Of a stretch of 9,719 nucleotides of DNA, positions 6,518-9,719 are shown in pieces. Below the pieces are notes generated by a model. The model did no database searches, had not been told where the DNA came from, and worked only from the letters and a program-made list of their open reading frames with translations. The translations under genes and the position numbers were made by a program. The DNA comes from Bacillota bacterium (GTDB lineage Bacteria > Bacillota > Clostridia > Lachnospirales > Bianqueaceae). The DNA lies in assembly GCA_017474705.1 (NCBI GenBank), contig JAFVHC010000045.1:1-9719 (forward strand), written 5' to 3'. Positions within the stretch are counted from its first letter, which is position 1; each line of letters opens with the position of its first letter.

Positions 6518-7458
6518 TGTTACTGCTTGTTCAATACACATTGATTTTCGCGTCTGTTCTTCTGCTCGTCGCCCTTGGCGGGTGCTTTTCCGAGCATTCC
6601 GGCGTGATCAACCTGGGTCTGGAAGGTATCATGGTCATAGGTGCCCTGGGCGGCGCACTGATGATGCGTTACCTGCCCGCGGATCTGCCTGGTATCGTTA
6701 CGGTCCTGCTGGTCATGATCGGTGCCGTCATCTTCGGTGTCGTGTACTCTTCACTGCTGGCAGTTGCCTGTATCAACTTTAAGGCGGATCAGACCATCGT
6801 CGGTACCGCATTGAACATTCTGGGTACCGCGCTGGCTACCGTTCTTGTCAAGGCGATCAATATGAAAGCCAACCCGGACGACGTCTCTTCTACCATCCAG
6901 TACGTGGTCCAGAAGAAGAAATTCATCCAGTACATCGGTGGATTCGAATTCAGCTGGTTCCTGGTCGTTACCATCATCGCCCTGATCGTTGCTTTCGTTG
7001 TTCTCTATAAGACGAAATTCGGTCTGCGCATGATGGCCTGCGGCGAGCATCCGCAGGCTGCGGCTTCCGTTGGTATCAACGTCTATAAGATGCGTTGGGC
7101 CGGCGTCCTGATCTCTGGTGTTTTCGCTTCCCTGGGCGGCATCAGCTATATCATGGCCGGTGTTTCCGAGTGGAAGTTCGAGAATGGCGTTGCCGGTTTC
7201 GGTTTCTTAGCGCTTGCTGTTATGATCTTTGGTCAGTGGAAACCGTTCCGCATCGCGTTGGCAGCTCTGCTCTTCGGTCTGTTCCGTGCGCTGTCCAACG
7301 TCTATATCGGCATCGGATTCCTGAACAGCCTGAACATCCCCAGTACGGTCTATAATATGATGCCGTACATCATCTCCCTGATCGTCCTTGCTTTCACCTC
7401 GAAGTCTTCTAAAGCTCCGAAAGCAGAAGGTATCCCGTACGACAAGGGTCAGAGATAA
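6517..7458 (+). CDS. nupQ: Nucleoside ABC transporter permease 2
   Basis: This 313-residue membrane protein is the second BPD_transp_2-type permease and should pair with the product of the preceding gene. The start is the ATG at 6517, in a TAATG overlap with the upstream stop and ten bases after AAGGAG (6501-6506). The frame is open further upstream, to about 6424, but that extension is the charged shadow of the preceding gene and is not membrane-like. Family marks are GVINLGLEGIMVIGAL (29-44), the coupling loop TKFGLRMMACGEHPQAAA (166-183) and a C-terminal run of helices ending near residue 293, followed by a short charged tail. Length matches the B. subtilis counterpart (about 319). It is the last gene of the transporter block, and an 88-base gap with a hairpin follows before pdp. 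Confidence 0.92.
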   Translation: MLLLVQYTLIFASVLLLVALGGCFSEHSGVINLGLEGIMVIGALGGALMMRYLPADLPGIVTVLLVMIGAVIFGVVYSSLLAVACINFKADQTIVGTALNILGTALATVLVKAINMKANPDDVSSTIQYVVQKKKFIQYIGGFEFSWFLVVTIIALIVAFVVLYKTKFGLRMMACGEHPQAAASVGINVYKMRWAGVLISGVFASLGGISYIMAGVSEWKFENGVAGFGFLALAVMIFGQWKPFRIALAALLFGLFRALSNVYIGIGFLNSLNIPSTVYNMMPYIISLIVLAFTSKSSKAPKAEGIPYDKGQR

Positions 7459-7479
7459 GTGTACAATCCCATATGAAAA

Positions 7480-7518
7480 GAGTCTATCGGCAGGCCTTAA
7501 AAGCCTGCCTTTAGACTT
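7480..7518 (+). repeat. Two-part hairpin between permease 2 and pdp
   Basis: GAGTCTA (7480-7486) pairs with TAGACTT (7512-7518), using one G-U pair, and GGCAGGC (7489-7495) pairs perfectly with GCCTGCC (7503-7509). A two-by-two internal loop separates the stems, and a seven-base loop closes them. Only three T follow the inner stem, so it is at best a weak terminator. An RNA stabiliser, processing site or attenuator between transport and catabolism genes is equally possible. The first ten bases, AAGAGTCTAT at 7478-7487, recur at the start of the hairpin after the lipoprotein gene. Confidence 0.65.
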
Positions 7519-7546
7519 CACAAAACATGCGAGGTGAGATTCTGTT

Positions 7547-8848
7547 ATGCGAATGTATGATATCATCGAAAAGAAACGTGATGGTCATCCGCTTTCTGAG
7601 GATGAGATCCGTTTTTTCATCAAAGGTTATACGGAGGGTTCGATACCTGATTATCAGGCTTCTGCTTTGTGTATGGCCATCTTCTTCCAGGGAATGAACG
7701 ATCGGGAGATCTCTTTCCTTACAGATGCCATGGCGCATTCTGGTGATATGATCGATCTGTCACGTTTCGATACACTCTCTGCGGATAAGCATTCGACCGG
7801 CGGCGTCGGAGATAAAACATCTCTTATCGTGATGCCGCTTGTGGCTTCATTAGGAGCGAAGGTGGCAAAGATGACAGGACGCGGCCTGGGTCATACCGGC
7901 GGCACCGTGGACAAACTGGAATCGATCCCGGGTTATGATATCACCCTGGATGAGAAAACGTTCTTGAAACAGGTCGAAGATATCGGGATCGCGCTGGTCG
8001 GGCAATCCGGCAATCTGACACCGGCTGATAAGAAGCTGTACGCGCTTCGGGATGTCACCGCTACGGTGGATTCCATCCCGCTGATCACATCCAGTATCAT
8101 GTCCAAAAAACTGGCAGCTGGCGCACAAAACATCGTTCTCGATGTCAAAGTCGGTTCCGGCGCGTTTATGAAGACTGTGGAAGATGCCCGTGTATTGGCT
8201 GAAAAAATGACCACGATCGGCCGCCTTTGCGGGCGGAACATCGCTGCGGTCCTGACCAATATGGATGAGCCTTTAGGTCATAATATAGGCAATGCGCTGG
8301 AGGTCATCGAAGCGGTACGCGTTCTGCAGGGCGAAGGTCCTGAAGACATGAAGATCGTCTGTCTGACGCTGGCTGCTACATTGATTTCCATGGTGTTCCG
8401 TATCCCGCAGGAGGAAGCAATGAAGAAAGCCGAGGAAGCACTCTCTTCCGGAGCCGCTTTTGCCAAGATGCAGGAATGGATCGGTCGGCAAGGCGGAGAC
8501 GTCCGGTATCTTCAGGACACTTCGCTGTTCCCCAAATGTGCTTTTTCCTACGATGTAAAATCCGGAGCCGAGGGTTATATACAAGCCGTCGATGCGGAAC
8601 AGATCGGCCTCTGCTCTGTTCGTCTTGGCGCGGGACGTGCTACCAAGGAAGAGCCGGTAGATCCGGCCGCCGGTATCATCATCCAGAAAAAGATCGGTGA
8701 TAAAGTTGCACGAGGAGATGTGCTCTGCACCTTGTATACCAACCGTCGTGCGGTCTTGAAGGAAACTGCCGCTCAGATCTCGGCCGCGGTCACGATCGGA
8801 CCTGAGGCTCCGGTCAGGAAACCTCTGATCTTCGATATCGTTCGATGA
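7547..8848 (+). CDS. pdp: Pyrimidine-nucleoside phosphorylase
   Basis: This 433-residue cytosolic enzyme phosphorolyses uridine, deoxyuridine and thymidine to the base and (deoxy)ribose-1-phosphate. The length equals Bacillus Pdp and is shorter than E. coli DeoA (440). Domains in order are a helical N-terminal part (1-70), the phosphate-binding section with KHSTGGVGDK (81-90) and the family signature GRGLGHTGGTVDKLESIPG-like stretch (111-129), the base-contacting residues Arg168, Ser183 and Lys187 in the same positions as the Geobacillus enzyme, and a C-terminal alpha/beta domain with LGAGRATKE and a KIGDKVARGD-like hammerhead motif. These favour a broad pyrimidine phosphorylase over a strict thymidine phosphorylase. 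Ribosome binding site GAGGTGA (7531-7537) lies nine bases before the ATG. udk follows after 15 bases. The product sugar phosphate would pass to DeoB, encoded at the other end of the cluster. Confidence 0.95.
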   Translation: MRMYDIIEKKRDGHPLSEDEIRFFIKGYTEGSIPDYQASALCMAIFFQGMNDREISFLTDAMAHSGDMIDLSRFDTLSADKHSTGGVGDKTSLIVMPLVASLGAKVAKMTGRGLGHTGGTVDKLESIPGYDITLDEKTFLKQVEDIGIALVGQSGNLTPADKKLYALRDVTATVDSIPLITSSIMSKKLAAGAQNIVLDVKVGSGAFMKTVEDARVLAEKMTTIGRLCGRNIAAVLTNMDEPLGHNIGNALEVIEAVRVLQGEGPEDMKIVCLTLAATLISMVFRIPQEEAMKKAEEALSSGAAFAKMQEWIGRQGGDVRYLQDTSLFPKCAFSYDVKSGAEGYIQAVDAEQIGLCSVRLGAGRATKEEPVDPAAGIIIQKKIGDKVARGDVLCTLYTNRRAVLKETAAQISAAVTIGPEAPVRKPLIFDIVR

Positions 8849-8863
8849 TGGAAAGGAACGCGT

Positions 8864-9478
8864 ATGGAAACTATGTTGATCATCGGTATCGCCGGCGGAT
8901 CAGGATCCGGTAAAAGTACGATATCGGATCTGCTGAAAAAGAAATTCGGCGATGACGTCACGGTCATTTATCATGATGATTATTATAAAGCACAGCATGA
9001 AAAGACCTTTGAAGAGCGTACGAAGCAGAACTATGATGCACCGGAGGCATTCGATACGGATCTGATGGCGCAACATATCAATCTGCTGAAACAAGGTTTT
9101 TCCATCGAATGCCCAGTGTACGATTATACTATCCATGACCGCAGCGATCAGGTCAAAACCATCGATCCGACACGCGTCCTGGTCATAGACGGCATCATGG
9201 TGCTTGCGGAACCGAAGCTGAGGGAGATGATGGACATCAAGATCTTTGTCGATACAGACGCGGACATCCGTATCCTGCGCCGTATCCGACGGGATGTCAA
9301 TGAACGCGGACGTTCCTTGGATTCCGTCATCGATCAGTACATCTCCACTGTCAAACCGATGCATGAAATGTATGTGGAGCCAAGTAAAAAATACGCGGAT
9401 CTGATCATCCCGGTGGGTGGACACAATCTTGTCGCCATGGAAATGATCGAGAACCGCGTACGTACGCATCTGTTTTAA
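8864..9478 (+). CDS. udk: Uridine kinase (uridine/cytidine kinase)
   Basis: This 204-residue cytosolic P-loop kinase phosphorylates uridine and cytidine to UMP and CMP, the salvage alternative to breakdown by Pdp. Motifs in order are Walker A GGSGSGKST (11-19), HDDYYK (37-42), NYDAPEAFD (56-64), YDYTIHDR (86-93), VIDGIM (107-112; the family more often has Glu-Gly-Ile here), FVDTDADIRILRRIRRD-like stretch (128-144) with ERGRS (147-151), and the C-terminal YVEPSKKYADLIIPVGG-like stretch (170-186). Length agrees with B. subtilis Udk (about 211). The chosen ATG at 8864 has AAAGGA at 8852-8857; a second ATG at residue 4 is possible but worse spaced. The gene sits 15 bases after pdp, so the two should be co-transcribed and compete for uridine. 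Its stop is one base from the end of the opposing RNase gene. Confidence 0.95.
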   Translation: METMLIIGIAGGSGSGKSTISDLLKKKFGDDVTVIYHDDYYKAQHEKTFEERTKQNYDAPEAFDTDLMAQHINLLKQGFSIECPVYDYTIHDRSDQVKTIDPTRVLVIDGIMVLAEPKLREMMDIKIFVDTDADIRILRRIRRDVNERGRSLDSVIDQYISTVKPMHEMYVEPSKKYADLIIPVGGHNLVAMEMIENRVRTHLF

Positions 9479-9479
9479 T

Positions 9480-9719
9480 TTATTCCGAGCTTTCGAGCAT
9501 GGTTGCCAGCGGCACACTTTCACGTTTGCGCGACAGCTCCATGAGTCCCAAATGCGTATATCCATGGATCGTCACTCGTTGACGATCCTTTTTTATGTTG
9601 CTTTTCATGAGTTCCAACAGTTTTTCACGGTCGGAATCACGTTTCATATCAATGAAATCGATGATGATGATGCCGCTCAGGTTGCGCAGCCGGATCTGCT
9701 CGGCAATCACCGGGCAGGC
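9480..9719 (-). CDS. rng: Ribonuclease G/E family protein, C-terminal end (partial)
   Basis: The minus-strand frame is open from the window edge to a TAA at 9482-9480, giving the last 79 codons of a gene that starts outside. It reads as the end of the catalytic region of RNase E/G proteins: an IAEQIRLRNLSG segment, the four-isoleucine strand leading to DFIDM (the family has GGIIVIDFIDM, whose aspartate ligates catalytic magnesium), then DREKLLELM, a KKDRQRV segment and HGYTHLGLMELSRKRES, where the family has LGLVEMTRKR. The protein stops soon after the RKR motif, so it has the short RNase G-like end without a long RNase E scaffold, although the N-terminus is unseen. These endoribonucleases process rRNA precursors and decay mRNA. 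The gene converges on udk with one base between them and has no evident functional tie to nucleoside salvage. An RNase E name is also possible. Confidence 0.88.
   Translation of the reverse strand, partial: ACPVIAEQIRLRNLSGIIIIDFIDMKRDSDREKLLELMKSNIKKDRQRVTIHGYTHLGLMELSRKRESVPLATMLESSE
9566..9594 (+). terminator. Intrinsic terminator of the pdp-udk transcript, inside the opposing RNase gene
   Basis: GGATCGTC (9566-9573) and GACGATCC (9581-9588) form a perfect eight-base stem with a seven-base loop, followed directly by six T (9589-9594). It is oriented for plus-strand transcription and lies 87 bases after the udk stop. No T run follows on the minus strand, so it acts one way. The same bases encode the KKDRQRVTI segment of the RNase. 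Confidence 0.85.

Noticed and set aside
7439..7467. Possible promoter for pdp-udk with TACAAT at 7462-7467
   Set aside because: The -10 is fair, but the -35 (ACGACA) lacks the leading TT, and the boxes overlap the end of permease 2. Support is too weak to annotate.
9661..9672. ATG triplet run resembling a microsatellite
   Set aside because: On the minus strand it encodes the conserved isoleucine strand before the DFIDM motif of RNase G/E, so it is explained by protein sequence.
1..9719. Mobile element, CRISPR, tRNA, rRNA, phage or defence genes
   Set aside because: I found no repeats with spacers, transposase, integrase or tRNA-like folds. All space is taken by housekeeping nucleoside genes, and the longest gene-free gaps are only about 117, 106 and 88 bases.

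Overview
The window looks like a chromosomal segment of a Bacillota (Firmicutes) bacterium, perhaps an anaerobic gut member of the Clostridia or Erysipelotrichia. This rests on the short strong Shine-Dalgarno sites, the Bacillus-like Pdp and Cdd proteins, the four-gene nucleoside ABC transporter in the NupNOPQ order, and an RNase E/G-type C-terminus. Base composition is near half G+C by eye. The lineage is an inference; nothing in the window fixes a genus.

Layout: bases 1-2503 hold the end of a deo operon: deoC (3' end only), deoD, deoB and cdd. The 117-base gap that follows (2504-2620) carries a near-consensus sigma-70-type promoter and a palindrome next to the predicted transcription start. 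It opens a transport block: a BMP-family lipoprotein (2621-3763), an intrinsic terminator or attenuator, then a double-domain ABC ATPase and two permeases that overlap end to start (3870-7458). An 88-base gap with a two-part hairpin precedes pdp and udk (7547-9478). The window ends in the 3' end of an RNase G/E gene on the minus strand, convergent with udk and only one base away.

How the genes fit together: the ABC system should bring nucleosides into the cell. Cdd turns cytidine into uridine. DeoD (purines) and Pdp (pyrimidines) split nucleosides into base and (deoxy)ribose-1-phosphate. DeoB converts the sugar phosphate to the 5-phosphate, and DeoC cleaves deoxyribose-5-phosphate to acetaldehyde and glyceraldehyde-3-phosphate. 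Udk instead saves uridine and cytidine as UMP and CMP. Import, catabolism for carbon, and salvage are therefore packed into one co-directional cluster of about 9.5 kb.

I see no novel multi-gene system here; the genes belong to well-known families. The points worth a second look are local. The cdd start region appears to be out of frame with a good coupled start 29 bases upstream, which suggests a one-base loss or a sequence error. The terminator serving the plus-strand cluster is written inside the coding sequence of the convergent RNase gene. The transporter has a promoter plus palindrome and a terminator after the binding-protein gene. The two intergenic hairpins begin with the same ten bases.
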